Shown here: piece by piece, positions 1 to 9,433 of the stretch | How positions within the stretch are numbered: the first letter of the stretch is position 1 | Layout of the letters: the number at the start of each line of letters is the position of its first letter | From: Bog-473 sp963791455 | GTDB taxonomy: Bacteria; Actinomycetota; Acidimicrobiia; Acidimicrobiales; RAAP-2 | Assembly (NCBI GenBank): GCA_963791455.1 | Contig: CAWBSM010000006.1 | Location: forward strand, 178,716 to 242,715 | DNA: 64,000 nucleotides | Direction: 5' to 3' | Position numbers and translations under genes: made by a program | The notes under the pieces: model-generated | Database searches by the model: none | Seen by the model: only the letters and a program-made list of their open reading frames with translations | What the model was told of the DNA's origin: nothing

Positions 1-77
1 GTGCGTGGCACGCCTGCCAAATTACCAGCCCAGAGCAGATCCACCACCCTGTTACAGCGATTCGTCACACTGAGGCC

Positions 78-461
78 ATGGTTTCGAGGGCGCCCACCGA
101 CTTCGCCTCCGCCCTTCTGGGCGGTCTGGTCGAACTCGGCCCGGTCGAGCCCTTCTCGGGCGATCTATCACTTGAACTGGGGATTTCCCTGTGGTTGCGG
201 AGGAGCGGCACGTCGCTCATGGAAGCACGGGGCACCCTGCTCGAGATCCGCCGGGTGATCCTGGGGGTGTGCGGCCTCGACCCTTCGACCGAGCCGGTGC
301 CGCTCGTGGGTCGATCGCCCAGGGTCGACGTGGTGAACCTGGTGGGGTACGTCGGAGATCTTCTCCGGCGCGCCGCGCCCCGCGCCGGCGGTGCGCGAGC
401 GGTGGTCGAGCGGGTCGTCGCCGAAATGCCCGAGCCCCAGGACGAGGCGATCGGGGCTTGA
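78..461 (+). CDS. Hypothetical protein, helical, about 127 aa
   Basis: I do not recognise this family. The protein is mostly helical, with hydrophobic stretches (ALLGGLVELG, LEIRRVILGV, VVNLVGYVGDLLRRA) separated by acidic and proline-containing turns, and no signal peptide. Third codon positions are strongly G/C, as in the genuine genes here, which favours this strand over the antisense frame. It ends just 7 bases before the stop of the convergent repeat exoprotein gene. The window starts only 77 bases upstream, so a longer start cannot be excluded. It could be a small cytoplasmic scaffold or gas-vesicle-like protein, but nothing proves that. Confidence 0.55.
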   Translation: MVSRAPTDFASALLGGLVELGPVEPFSGDLSLELGISLWLRRSGTSLMEARGTLLEIRRVILGVCGLDPSTEPVPLVGRSPRVDVVNLVGYVGDLLRRAAPRAGGARAVVERVVAEMPEPQDEAIGA

Positions 462-468
462 CGGCGAG

Positions 469-2547
469 CTAGAACCCGAAACCGGCGATGATCAGGCCGT
501 TCAGGCCTGCGTCGGACTCGCTCCCCAGGTAGGGCGCATTGCCGTACGAGAACACGTCGCCCCTGGCCGTGCACACCCAGTACCCCTTGCCGTCGGCGGT
601 CGGGAAGATGGAAGTGGCGGGGTTGAAGGAGTTCACGTAACCGACCGGCTCTCCCAGGTTGGCAGCGTCCCCGAACGGGGTCACGGCACCGTTGGCGTAG
701 AGCAGCCAGTAGCCGTGTCCGTCCGGGGTGGCCACGGCATCGACCACTGGGATCGAGTCGGGTGGCGGGGTCCCGTAGAAGGTGGCATCACCGAACGCAT
801 AGACGGCGCCCGTACTCGTGACCAGCCAGTACCCATTGCCGGTGTGGTCTGGCATCACGGCCACCGCGGTCCCGGCGCAGCCCCCGATGCCGGGGCACGA
901 ACCCTCGAAGCGGGCATCCCCGAAGGCGAAGACTCCCCCGTCGGACGCGACCATGAAGTACCCGTGGCGCGTCACGGTCGGGACCACGCCCACGATGGGG
1001 GCGTTCAGGCTGTTCGGCAGCCCGGATCCCGCCGGGCGCAACCCGAGCCCGGGGACAGAACCGTAGAAACTTGCATCGCCGAAGGCGAAGATCCCGCCGT
1101 CCGAAGCCACCAGCCAATAGCCGCCCCGGGTGAGGGTGGGTGTGATGCCGACCACTGGCCGCTGCAGCCACATCCCTCCCATGGAGCCGTGGAAGGTGGC
1201 GGCGCCGAACGAGAAGATGCCACCGTCGGACCCGACCAGCCAGTACCCCCGGGGCGCGGGACCCAGCGAGAACGTCTGCGGGCTTCCGGTCGCGCCGTAG
1301 TAATTCACACCTGGCGCGACGCTCGGAATGAGGGTGCAAGCACCCTCGCTCACGAAGAAGACGGTCAGCCCGTCGGGTCCGATGGTGCAGGTATTGGGCG
1401 TCGTCGAGACGACGCTCTTCGTGCCATCGCCCGTGGTGCCTACGACCGCCGTGAAGCCCGCGAACTCGACGGCGCCGGTGGGGATGTTGGTCACGGTCGG
1501 GGTCGTCGGCGTGGCCCTACCGACCGGGGCGGACGTGTCCGAGCCGGAGACGGTGCTGTAGGTGGCGTTGCCCCCATAGGTGGCGGTGGCCGAGTACGTG
1601 CCGGTCAGAGCCCCGCTGACGGCGCAAGTGGCCCTGCCACTGGCGTCGAGTGCGGCGGAGGCGCAGCTGACCGTGCTGGGACCCGTGACGACCCAGGTTA
1701 CGGTGCCGGTCGGCGTTCCAAACGAGCCAGATATTTCGGCGGTGAAAGTGAAGTTGCCGCTGGTTACGACGCCTGCGGCGTTGTTGGTGACGGTGATCGT
1801 CGGAGTGACTGTGGCGACCGTCATGGCGGCCGCAGTCGACGGTCCGACCGCCAGGTAGTTCGGGTCAGTACCCGGGACGTAGGTTCCCGTGACGGAATAC
1901 AGGCCTGCTTGCACCCCGTTGATCATGCAGGTGGCCGTGGCCGTGTTCGCCGGGTTGCCTGTGGCGAGGGTGGAGTTCGCGCAGGTCGGGCTGCCGGGAC
2001 CGGTGATGGCCCAACTCACCGCGCCGGTCGGGGCAGGCCCCCCGGTTGGTCCGGCCACCGTGGCGGTGAAGGTGGCGCTCTGCCCGATCATCGGTGTGGT
2101 GGCGGGAGCGGCGACCGTGATCGTGGGGGTTGCCTTGCCGATGGTCATGTTCGCTGCAATCGAAGGGCCGACCGGAAGGTAGTTCGGGTCGGCGCCCGGG
2201 ACGTAGGTTCCCGTGACGGAGTACAGGCCTGCTTGCACCCCGCTGATCACGCAGGTGGCCGTGGCCGTATTCGCCGGGTTGCCCGCGGCGAGGGTGGAGT
2301 CCGCGCAGGTCGGGCTGCCGGGGCCAGTGATGGCCCAGCTGACCGAACCCGTCGGGGTCGGATCCCCTGTCCCTCCGGACACCGTGGCGGTGAAGGTGGC
2401 GCTCTGCCCGATCGTCGGCGTCGTGCCCGGAGAGGCGACACCGATCGTCGGGGTCATCGTTGGCGCCGCCTCGACCGGAGCGGAGAGCACGCAGAGCGAG
2501 AACACGCCGATGGCCGTGACGATGAAGGCACTGAACCACCTCTTCAT
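469..2547 (-). CDS. Secreted Ig-like repeat protein with C-terminal GYWLV-type propeller repeats
   Basis: A 692-residue exported protein. The ATG at 2547 is preceded by a GAGAGGA ribosome site and opens a clear signal peptide (MKRWFSAF, hydrophobic core, VEA-AP cleavage near residue 27). Residues 28 to about 390 are bacterial Ig-like units (PTITV, GQSATFTATV, TYVPG motifs); the first two are nearly identical even at DNA level. The C-terminal 290 residues hold about six repeats of the type GYWLVASDGGIFAFGDA-FYGS, expected to form a beta-propeller-like surface domain. There are no catalytic residues. The likely role is cell-surface adhesion or matrix binding. Three further proteins in this window carry the same repeat. 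Confidence 0.88.
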   Translation of the reverse strand: MKRWFSAFIVTAIGVFSLCVLSAPVEAAPTMTPTIGVASPGTTPTIGQSATFTATVSGGTGDPTPTGSVSWAITGPGSPTCADSTLAAGNPANTATATCVISGVQAGLYSVTGTYVPGADPNYLPVGPSIAANMTIGKATPTITVAAPATTPMIGQSATFTATVAGPTGGPAPTGAVSWAITGPGSPTCANSTLATGNPANTATATCMINGVQAGLYSVTGTYVPGTDPNYLAVGPSTAAAMTVATVTPTITVTNNAAGVVTSGNFTFTAEISGSFGTPTGTVTWVVTGPSTVSCASAALDASGRATCAVSGALTGTYSATATYGGNATYSTVSGSDTSAPVGRATPTTPTVTNIPTGAVEFAGFTAVVGTTGDGTKSVVSTTPNTCTIGPDGLTVFFVSEGACTLIPSVAPGVNYYGATGSPQTFSLGPAPRGYWLVGSDGGIFSFGAATFHGSMGGMWLQRPVVGITPTLTRGGYWLVASDGGIFAFGDASFYGSVPGLGLRPAGSGLPNSLNAPIVGVVPTVTRHGYFMVASDGGVFAFGDARFEGSCPGIGGCAGTAVAVMPDHTGNGYWLVTSTGAVYAFGDATFYGTPPPDSIPVVDAVATPDGHGYWLLYANGAVTPFGDAANLGEPVGYVNSFNPATSIFPTADGKGYWVCTARGDVFSYGNAPYLGSESDAGLNGLIIAGFGF
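1880..2460 (-). repeat. Two near-identical tandem Ig-unit DNA repeats of about 310 bp
   Basis: Within the exoprotein gene the stretches around 1880-2150 and 2195-2460 repeat almost base for base, including the shared motif CGGAGTACAGGCCTGCTTGC and close variants. They encode the first two Ig-like units. The high DNA identity implies recent duplication or gene conversion, so copy number may vary between strains. Confidence 0.8.
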
Positions 2548-2829
2548 CGCCGTCGATCCTCTCGCGTTGCAGGTTCGGCCCACCAAGCCCCGAAACAGCC
2601 CTGGGCGCCCGCCGTCATCGACATTCGTGCTGTGCCCTCGTCATCCCAGTCCTTCGCCATCTACAACCAGAGTTGCAACCGCCTACCCGAGGCAACGTCG
2701 TAACGCTAGTCCAGCTCACAGAATCGCGAGCCCCGACCTAGGCGCGAGGAGATCTGGCCCCAATCGAGGTCCAGCCCAGCGGGAGGTGGATCACAGCTGG
2801 CGGCCAGCGAGAGCGATCATCATGGCGGC

Positions 2830-3669
2830 ATGGCCACTCGCAGGCGGCGCCGGCTGGTCTTGGGGATCGCCAGCGCCGTGGCATTGATAGCGCTCGCCGC
2901 CCTGGCGGGTCCTTACGTGTACATCCACTTCATCGAAGGTCCGACTCCGGCCAAGCTCGAGCTCCCCAAGGCGCCGAACTCGGCATCCACCTCATCGGCC
3001 TCCAGCGCGCCCTCCACGTCAATCGGCACCACGTCCTCGCTCGACGGCAGCTGGAACGTGGGTACCGGTTCCCTAGCCGGCTACCGGGTGCAAGAAGTCC
3101 TACTCGGACAGAGTGCCACCGCTGTTGGCCGCACCCGCGAGATCTGGGGCTCTCTCACCATTGCGGGCTCGACGGTGACGAAAGGGACCTTCACAGTCAA
3201 CATGGCGAGCGTCGTGAGCGACCAGAGCGAGCGCAACGCACACTTCGATGGCCCGATCATGGGCGTGAGTCAGTACCCCACCGCCACTCTCACTCTGGCC
3301 TCCCCGATTGAACTGGGAGCGCTTCCCGCCAATGGTGTGCAGGCGCGCTACAACGCGACGGGTACCTTAGAGATGCATGGAGTGACGAAGACGGTGACCT
3401 TCACAGTCTCCGCCGAACGTCTCAACGGGACGATCGACGCATTGGCGGACATCGCAATCCGCTTTTCGGACTGGAACATCGCCAACCCCAGCATCGGGGG
3501 CTTCGTCACCACTGCGAACAAGGGCACTCTCGAGATCCTGTTGCACATGACCCAGGGGGCAGGTAACCCAGTCTCGGCTGGCACGGGCTCGAGTGGCTCT
3601 GTCGGTGGAGGCGGTCCCATTACCGTCCCCAGCACGACAGTCCCTCCTCTCAGTGTCCCCACAGGATGA
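2830..3669 (+). CDS. Membrane-anchored YceI-like lipocalin protein
   Basis: A 279-residue protein. After an RRRRR start it has one N-terminal membrane segment (about residues 9-29), then a Ser/Thr/Pro linker. Residues 70-245 have a YceI-like profile: GSWNVGTGSLAGYRVQE, repeated beta strands, EMHGVTKTVTFTV and a closing RFSDWNI segment. YceI proteins are lipocalin-like barrels that bind isoprenoid or other amphiphilic ligands outside the membrane. The tail is rich in Gly, Ser and Pro. The gene diverges from the repeat exoprotein gene, with about 280 bases between starts. The ATG at 2830 is used because it directly precedes the basic cap of the anchor. Confidence 0.85.
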   Translation: MATRRRRRLVLGIASAVALIALAALAGPYVYIHFIEGPTPAKLELPKAPNSASTSSASSAPSTSIGTTSSLDGSWNVGTGSLAGYRVQEVLLGQSATAVGRTREIWGSLTIAGSTVTKGTFTVNMASVVSDQSERNAHFDGPIMGVSQYPTATLTLASPIELGALPANGVQARYNATGTLEMHGVTKTVTFTVSAERLNGTIDALADIAIRFSDWNIANPSIGGFVTTANKGTLEILLHMTQGAGNPVSAGTGSSGSVGGGGPITVPSTTVPPLSVPTG

Positions 3670-3902
3670 TGGACTAGACAGATCTTCGGCTGGCGCCGCT
3701 TTCTGGGGAGTCGGCCATCCAGGCTTCGTACCTGGTCTCCGAGCGAGCCCGCCCGGGCGGTGGTTGTCCCCGTTCGGGGCCGGCGCGGTAACAGCAGTGC
3801 AACGGCGGCTCGCGCCGTTGGACGGCGCATGACGGAGGGGTGGGGTGGGCCTGGGGCGTTGCCGGACAAACACGCTGTGCCAGCCGTTCCTGGAGAAAAT
3901 TC

Positions 3903-5162
3903 GTGACCACTGTAGATCCGACATTCGATCGCGCCTCCGGTCGTCGTACGCCCTCTGGAGCAACCCTTCGGCGGTTCACCGGTTGGGGTCCCGCGCTCGT
4001 GTCCCTGGCAGCCGCACTCGCGTACGGCCTCTACATCGCGCTCGGCACGTACGAGGTCGATCTCGGCGTCTACCTGCGTCTCGGCGGTCGATACATCTTC
4101 ACGTCTCACCTCTACTCCTTCGCGCTTCCGAACACGAGCCTTCTCTTCACTTATCCGCCGTTCGCGGCGCTTCTCTTTGCGCCCTGGGAACGGATGTTCT
4201 CCACCGTCCATTCGGTCCAGACCATATGGACCGCGTGCAACCTGGTCGCGCTGATCGGAGTACTCGTCGTCTCGATACGGCTCGTCAAACCCGGTATGAG
4301 CACGGCGTCCGTCTGGCGGCTCGCCTTGGTGCTCACCCTCCCCGCGCTCCTTCTTAACCCCGTGCTCGTCACGGTCGGCTTCGGCCAAGTGAACCTCGTC
4401 GTCACGTTTCTCGTCATGTGGGACCTCCTCACCCCGCGGCGGATCGGGAGGTGGCACCCGCCGCTGGGCATCGCAACAGGACTCGCCGCCGCGGTCAAGC
4501 TGACGCCGCTGCTCTTCGTCCCCTACCTGCTCTTGACGCGCCGCTCCCGTGGGGCTCTGACGTGCGTCGTCACGTTCCTCGCCTGCGAGCTCGTGACCTT
4601 TCTCGTGTCGCCAGCCTCGTCGAAGGCGTACTGGACGCAGGCCTTCTTCAGGCCGGGTCGCGCCGGTCAGCTTTCTTTCGTGGGCAACCAGAACCTGTGG
4701 GCGATGTTCGAACGCGTCAACCATGGGCTTCTCGGCGGTCTCTTCATCGCACCCGTGCTGGTGTTGGTAACGGCCAGCGGACTCTGGCTCGCCAGCCTGG
4801 CGCATCGGCGATCATCCCCGACGCTGGGAGTCTTGATCTGCGCAGCGACCTGCCTGCTGGTGTCTCCGATCTCCTGGGTCCACCACTTGGTGTGGGTGGT
4901 GCCGGCGATCCTCTGGCTGGCTCTGGCAGACGACCGGCCTCGTCGTGGACGCGCGATGGCAGCTGGCGCCGCTGCATTGTTCTGGAGCGCGCCTATCTGG
5001 TGGGTGCCGTACAAGAACACGTCAGATCTGCGGCTCAACGCCTGGCAACTCCTCGCGGGGAATTCCTTTGCCACCTCGATCGTGATTTTCATCTGCGGCG
5101 CAGCCGTTCTTGTCGCCCGGCACGGGTCCAAAGAGTTGGACCAGGGAGTTCGACTCGGCTGA
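3903..5162 (+). CDS. GT87-family polyprenyl-phosphate-mannose-dependent mannosyltransferase
   Basis: A multi-pass membrane protein of 419 residues starting at GTG 3903, with GGAG about 8 bases upstream; an in-frame start at 3840 would add 21 poorly conserved residues. GT87 hallmarks are an acidic early loop (YEVDLGVYLRLGG), FTYPPFAALLFAP, GFGQVNLVVTFLVMWDLL, NQNLWAM, and the late loop SPISWVHHLVWV. The family transfers mannose from a polyprenyl carrier to glycolipids or lipoglycans on the outer face of the membrane. It lies alone between YceI and a convergent repeat lipoprotein gene. The family assignment is secure; the acceptor is unknown. Confidence 0.87.
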   Translation: MTTVDPTFDRASGRRTPSGATLRRFTGWGPALVSLAAALAYGLYIALGTYEVDLGVYLRLGGRYIFTSHLYSFALPNTSLLFTYPPFAALLFAPWERMFSTVHSVQTIWTACNLVALIGVLVVSIRLVKPGMSTASVWRLALVLTLPALLLNPVLVTVGFGQVNLVVTFLVMWDLLTPRRIGRWHPPLGIATGLAAAVKLTPLLFVPYLLLTRRSRGALTCVVTFLACELVTFLVSPASSKAYWTQAFFRPGRAGQLSFVGNQNLWAMFERVNHGLLGGLFIAPVLVLVTASGLWLASLAHRRSSPTLGVLICAATCLLVSPISWVHHLVWVVPAILWLALADDRPRRGRAMAAGAAALFWSAPIWWVPYKNTSDLRLNAWQLLAGNSFATSIVIFICGAAVLVARHGSKELDQGVRLG

Positions 5163-5182
5163 TCACGGTATGCCAGCGCACC

Positions 5183-5202
5183 CGAGCGAGCGCTGTCGCT
5201 CG
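5183..5202. terminator. Stem-loop between convergent genes, possible bidirectional terminator
   Basis: CGAGCGA and TCGCTCG arms of 7 bp enclose a 6-base loop in the 85-bp gap between the GT87 gene and the convergent repeat lipoprotein gene. There is no clear U-tract, so the call rests on position and pairing. Confidence 0.4.
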
Positions 5203-5247
5203 TCCCTCTAGGTGGCGGTTTACCGCTCTTTCAACGCTTCTGACCGC

Positions 5248-6978
5248 TCAGTCCGAGCCGTAGAACGGAGCATTGTACGAAAAGATGCCGCCGTCTGACC
5301 CGACCATCCAGTAGCCCCCAGTGGCGTCGTTAACGGCCATTCCCATGATCGGAGCATTGAGGTGAATACCACCCGCACTGCCCGAAAACTGGGCTCCGCC
5401 GTAGGCAAAAATTCCCCCGTCGGATGCCACGAGCCAGTACCCGTCACCGGTTGGTGCGGGGGCCATTCCGTTCACCGGCTGCTGCAAATGGACGCTGCCG
5501 GTCGAACCGAAGAAGGGTGAGCCGAAGGCGAAGATGCCGCCGTCCGATGCCACCAGCCAGTACCCACCGGTCTGCGCGTCGGACGCGATGCCCACGACGG
5601 CCTGGTTCAACCTCATGCCGCCCATCGACCCGAAAAAGTGCGCGTCGCCATAGGAGAAGACTCCTCCGTCGCTCGCAACCAGCCAATAGCCGCCTCCGTC
5701 GGGCGTCGGGGCAATATTGACAACCGGAGCGTTGAGGTGTTGTCCGCCCATCGACCCGTAGAAACCGGCATCACCGAAAGCAAACGTGCCGCCGTCAGCG
5801 GCGACGAGCCAATAGCCCTTTCCATCTGGTGTCGAAACGATGTGGTTGATCGGGGCGTTCAACGTGGTTCCGGCCATTGAACCGTAGTCCGGCACGTTGT
5901 GTGCGGAGACTGCTCCCTCCGCATCCGTGAGCCAATATCCTGCGCCGGACGGCGGTGCCGCCATTCCAGTCACCGGACCAGCGAAGCTCGATGCTTGCCC
6001 GGAATCGGGGCTCACCATGAGCGATGACTCGTCGACCGCTTCAAAAGCGCTCGCCGGAACCTGCTTCAGTTCATCGATCAGGGACACGGGCCACGACGGG
6101 TCCGCGGTACCCCCGAAGTACCAATTACTGCCGTTATCCGCCACGATCAGGCCGAACTCCTGCATCGCCCGTAAAACCACCTGTGCTTGAGGAGAAAACC
6201 CACTGATGTCAAAGCTTGCTTTCAGTCGGAACCGCGCCCCCATGGGCGGCAGGTTGGGGTCTGAACGCGCGCCTGCTTCGTGACGCGCGGGCCACAGATA
6301 ACTCGTGTCCGTCGTCTCCGCCGTCATGCGAATGGCGTGAGTGATGCTCCCGGACTCCACCTCGTCGTAGCGGACAAGACCCGGCAGAATCGGGAGTCCG
6401 GCGGCATCGGCGGATGTCCAGCCCGCCGGTCGGAGAGCATTGGAGCGAAGGTTCCATATGGCACCCGAACCTGCGGTCGATCCAGCCGGAGAATAGTGGG
6501 CGTCGTACAGCTCGTACAGGGTGCATGTGGTCGGATCGACCATGAGAGCATGGCGGTCGCCAGTAGCGTTCTGACCGCCCTCAATGGGCGTATCGGGCCC
6601 GAGCGGATAGGGGCCTGGGTCGCTTTCACTTGCATACTGGAACGAAACATTGACGAAGGGATGGCCGGTCGGGACGATCGCGTAGGGCATGCCGTACGGG
6701 TTCGTCGGGTCCCCAGACGGGCCGAAGTCGGGATGCAAATTGGTGGTCGCCGCATTCATGCTGGCCAACCACTGCGCGGAGTGCGAGTTCACGGGCAGGT
6801 TGGCAATGTTCGTGTTCCACACGTTGTCGGCAGGAAACATCGGGCAATTCCCAGCCCCAGGGAGGGGCGTACCCGCCGACGCTTTCGTGCCCTCGCCGAC
6901 CGCCGTACCACACGATAACAAACCGGCCACAAGCGACGCTGTTCCCAAGACGCGAACGACACGCGCCGATGATCCCAT
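5248..6978 (-). CDS. Lipoprotein with conserved N-terminal domain and GYWLV-type propeller repeats
   Basis: A 576-residue protein. ATG 6978 follows an AGGGGG ribosome site and opens a lipoprotein signal with lipobox LLSC (Cys near residue 23). Residues 40-330 form a globular domain that I recognise only as a conserved unnamed family: CPMFPADNVWN near its start, then HAIRMT, YLWPARHEAG, LPPMGARFRLKA, ADNGSNWYFGG. The last 230 residues hold six GYWLV-SDGG repeats. The domain could be a secreted hydrolase or binding module, but I cannot point to a catalytic set. It is transcribed convergently with the GT87 gene. Confidence 0.85.
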   Translation of the reverse strand: MGSSARVVRVLGTASLVAGLLSCGTAVGEGTKASAGTPLPGAGNCPMFPADNVWNTNIANLPVNSHSAQWLASMNAATTNLHPDFGPSGDPTNPYGMPYAIVPTGHPFVNVSFQYASESDPGPYPLGPDTPIEGGQNATGDRHALMVDPTTCTLYELYDAHYSPAGSTAGSGAIWNLRSNALRPAGWTSADAAGLPILPGLVRYDEVESGSITHAIRMTAETTDTSYLWPARHEAGARSDPNLPPMGARFRLKASFDISGFSPQAQVVLRAMQEFGLIVADNGSNWYFGGTADPSWPVSLIDELKQVPASAFEAVDESSLMVSPDSGQASSFAGPVTGMAAPPSGAGYWLTDAEGAVSAHNVPDYGSMAGTTLNAPINHIVSTPDGKGYWLVAADGGTFAFGDAGFYGSMGGQHLNAPVVNIAPTPDGGGYWLVASDGGVFSYGDAHFFGSMGGMRLNQAVVGIASDAQTGGYWLVASDGGIFAFGSPFFGSTGSVHLQQPVNGMAPAPTGDGYWLVASDGGIFAYGGAQFSGSAGGIHLNAPIMGMAVNDATGGYWMVGSDGGIFSYNAPFYGSD

Positions 6979-7180
6979 CTCGCCCCCTCTCGCCCCTTCT
7001 CTGCCTTTATCTTCACACAACGATGGGTCAATGGGAGCAACACAAACCCGTAAGCGAGCGCTTCGGCTGGCTCGCCGACCTTCCTGTGGGGCCGAAGTCG
7101 GCAATGCATCTCGATGAGACGCGGCAATTGTGCAATGGGGACACCGAGTGTGGAAGCCTCTGGACCCGAGAGGAGTGGAC

Positions 7181-8101
7181 ATGAAGTTCTCTATAACGCA
7201 TCCCATCATTGGCCATCCGTATGATCCCGACCTTGTCTCTGGTTCAGGCATCGGAGCGGTCGCGGACGCGGCCGAACAAGCCGGCTTCCACGGGTTTGGC
7301 TTCACCGACCACCCGGCGCCCACGGAACGGTGGCTTCGCTCGGGTGGCCACGACGCCCTCGACCCGTTCGTCGCGATGGGGTTCGCCGCCGCCCGAACTA
7401 CTCGCCTGCGCCTTATCCCCAACATCGTTGTCCTGGCGTACCGAAACCCTTTTGTGGTCGCCAAGGCCGGCGCGACACTGGACCTCCTGTCCGAAGGGCG
7501 CTTCACGCTGGCGGCGGGAGCGGGCTACTTGAAGCGAGAGTTCACCGCGCTGGGAATCGACCACGCAGAACGGAATGAGCTCTTCGACGAGTCGCTCGAA
7601 GTGCTCAAGGCCATATGGACGTCCGATGACGTGACGTTCGTGGGCCGCCATTTCAGCGCGGATGGCATTACCGCTCATCCGCGTCCGGTGAGCATCCCAT
7701 ATCCTCCGATCTGGATCGGAGGCAACAGCGGTCGGGCTCGCCAGCGCGTAGCCGCTCACGGCGACGGTTGGTGCCCATTCCCCGCGCCCTCCGGTGTGGC
7801 CCAGACCGCGCGCACCGTCGTTCTGGACACCCCCGAACGACTCGCTGCCGCCATCCACGATCTTCATCAGCGTCTTGAAGCTGCTGGACGCGATCCTGGT
7901 TCCGTCGATATTTCTTTTTCTACGCGCGCCGGTGGAGAACCAGGGAGCGACAACTTCAACGTTGAAGCTCACCTTGAGGGGATCGCCCACCTTGCCTCGC
8001 TCGGCGTCAACTGGCTCCAGGTTGGGCTGCCCGGCGACAGTCTCACTCACGTGGTGGAGACCATTCGGCGCTATGGAGAACAGGTGATCGCGGCCGGGTG
8101 A
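7181..8101 (+). CDS. LLM-class F420-dependent oxidoreductase
   Basis: A 306-residue luciferase-like TIM-barrel flavin/F420 enzyme. The start at 7181 has GAGAGGAG upstream; an earlier in-frame GTG would add 17 unrelated residues. Family features include the opening MKFSITHPI, GFHGFGFTDHPAPT, a substrate-loop TTRLRLIPNIVVLAYRNPFVVAKAGATLD stretch, LLSEGRFTLAAGAGYLKREF, then PPIWIGGNS-RARQRVAAHGDGW. Such enzymes move hydride between F420H2 and diverse substrates in the cytoplasm. It diverges from the lipoprotein gene, leaving a 200-bp shared promoter region. The substrate is unknown. Confidence 0.9.
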   Translation: MKFSITHPIIGHPYDPDLVSGSGIGAVADAAEQAGFHGFGFTDHPAPTERWLRSGGHDALDPFVAMGFAAARTTRLRLIPNIVVLAYRNPFVVAKAGATLDLLSEGRFTLAAGAGYLKREFTALGIDHAERNELFDESLEVLKAIWTSDDVTFVGRHFSADGITAHPRPVSIPYPPIWIGGNSGRARQRVAAHGDGWCPFPAPSGVAQTARTVVLDTPERLAAAIHDLHQRLEAAGRDPGSVDISFSTRAGGEPGSDNFNVEAHLEGIAHLASLGVNWLQVGLPGDSLTHVVETIRRYGEQVIAAG

Positions 8102-8276
8102 TCTGCGTGGTCCGGCCAAAGTTGACGGGACCAGCCAGCTCAAATCCCAGTTGAGCAGTCGTTTGCCGGCCAATCGTCGAGGTTTTTGCCCGTAACTGTC
8201 GATCTGAGGCCCGCCGCTCGTCTAGTGGGCAGCAAGCCCGTTGCGGAATGGACCTACGGCGAAAGAGGAGCTGGTG

Positions 8277-8867
8277 ATGGGGCGAGTCATCGTGACCGAA
8301 CATGTGACCCTGGACGGCGTGATGCAGGCGCCCGGCCGGATGGAGGAGGACGTCCGAGGAGGGTTTGACCGAGGTGGTTGGGCGGTACCACGGGCCGATG
8401 ATGAAGTAACGGCCACGGTGATGGGTGAGGCAATGGCGCAGAGCGGCGCCCTAGTCCTCGGTCGTCGTACGTACGAGGACTTCGCGCGCGTCTGGTCGAC
8501 ACGGCCGAACAACCCATTTACTGACATGCTCAACAGAACGCGCAAGTACGTTGCCTCCGGGACGATGAAAGAGCCTCTGCGCTGGCAAAACTCGACCCTG
8601 TTATCCGGCGATGCCGCCAACGCGGTGGATCGCCTCAAATCATCCGTGAACGGTAACTTGTCGATCCTCGGCAGCGGAGAACTGGTCACCAACCTGGGCC
8701 GTCGTAATCTGATCGACGGGTACGTCCTGATCATCCACCCGATCGTGCTCGGTCAAGGACGTCGGCTTTTTCCCGACCGAGCTCCAAGCGCAGAGTTCCA
8801 GCTCTCTCGCTGCGTCCCGACCACCACTGGGACCGTGATCGCCGAATACACCCTGTCACCTCGGTGA
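8277..8867 (+). CDS. RibD/DHFR-fold reductase family protein
   Basis: A 196-residue protein with the RibD C-terminal (dihydrofolate-reductase-like) fold: opening GRVIVTEHVTLDGVMQAPG, ALVLGRRTYEDFARVW, then LSILGSGELVTNLGRRNLIDGYVLIIHPIVLGQGRRLF. These are NAD(P)H-binding reductases, usually of unknown substrate. The ATG at 8277 follows GAAAGAGGAG with ideal spacing. It is followed 116 bases later by a DGPF-family protein, a pairing common in actinobacteria. Two more members of this fold lie at 35062-35622 and 52114-52767. Confidence 0.88.
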   Translation: MGRVIVTEHVTLDGVMQAPGRMEEDVRGGFDRGGWAVPRADDEVTATVMGEAMAQSGALVLGRRTYEDFARVWSTRPNNPFTDMLNRTRKYVASGTMKEPLRWQNSTLLSGDAANAVDRLKSSVNGNLSILGSGELVTNLGRRNLIDGYVLIIHPIVLGQGRRLFPDRAPSAEFQLSRCVPTTTGTVIAEYTLSPR

Positions 8868-8983
8868 CCAACCCAACGGGGTCCGGGAATCCCCGGATGG
8901 GACAACGTCTGACTCGGGGGTGCGGCCCTGTCCGTACTAGAACGGCGGCGCTTACAGAGCAACGTGGAACGAGAGGAGACAGC

Positions 8984-9331
8984 ATGGCGCAGTACCTCCT
9001 GAGCGTCTTCCAGCCGGACGGTCCGCTGCCGGCGCGGCAGGACCTCGAGCGCATCACGGCAGGCTTGGAGAGTCTGAACCGGGAGATCCAGGACCGCGGC
9101 GCCTGGGTTTTTGCTGGTGGCTTGCATCCCCCGGAGATGGCAACTGTGATCCGGTCCCAGGGAGACGATCTGTTGATCACCGACGGGCCTTTCGTCGAGA
9201 GCAAGGAGCACCTGGGCGGTTTCACGATCATCGAGGCGACGAAAGCTGAGGACGCTTTGGAATGGGGGGGCAGACTTGCTCAGGTCACCGGCCTTCCCAT
9301 CGAGGTGAGGCCCTTCCGGGACCGCGAATGA
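8984..9331 (+). CDS. YCII/DGPF-domain protein
   Basis: A 115-residue protein of the YCII-related family, with the diagnostic DGPF motif in LLITDGPFVESKEHLGGFTI, followed by EDALEWGGRLA and IEVRPF. ATG 8984 is preceded by GAGAGGAG. The DGPF family is often encoded next to ECF sigma factors or RibD-fold reductases; here only the reductase is present upstream. The biochemical role of the family is unclear. Confidence 0.88.
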   Translation: MAQYLLSVFQPDGPLPARQDLERITAGLESLNREIQDRGAWVFAGGLHPPEMATVIRSQGDDLLITDGPFVESKEHLGGFTIIEATKAEDALEWGGRLAQVTGLPIEVRPFRDRE

Positions 9332-9433
9332 CGACGTCAGCGATTACGCCGCTCCCGCTTGGTGTGCCAGCCGACCGTCCGGTGAAACGACCTACCGCGA
9401 CCCATTGAATCACGGCCGGAGGTCGGAGCGGAT

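Noticed and set aside
391..2703. Very long open frame (770 codons) on the plus strand
   Set aside because: It is antisense to the Ig/GYWLV exoprotein gene; repetitive GC-rich codons keep the shadow open. It is Arg/Gly-rich without family features.
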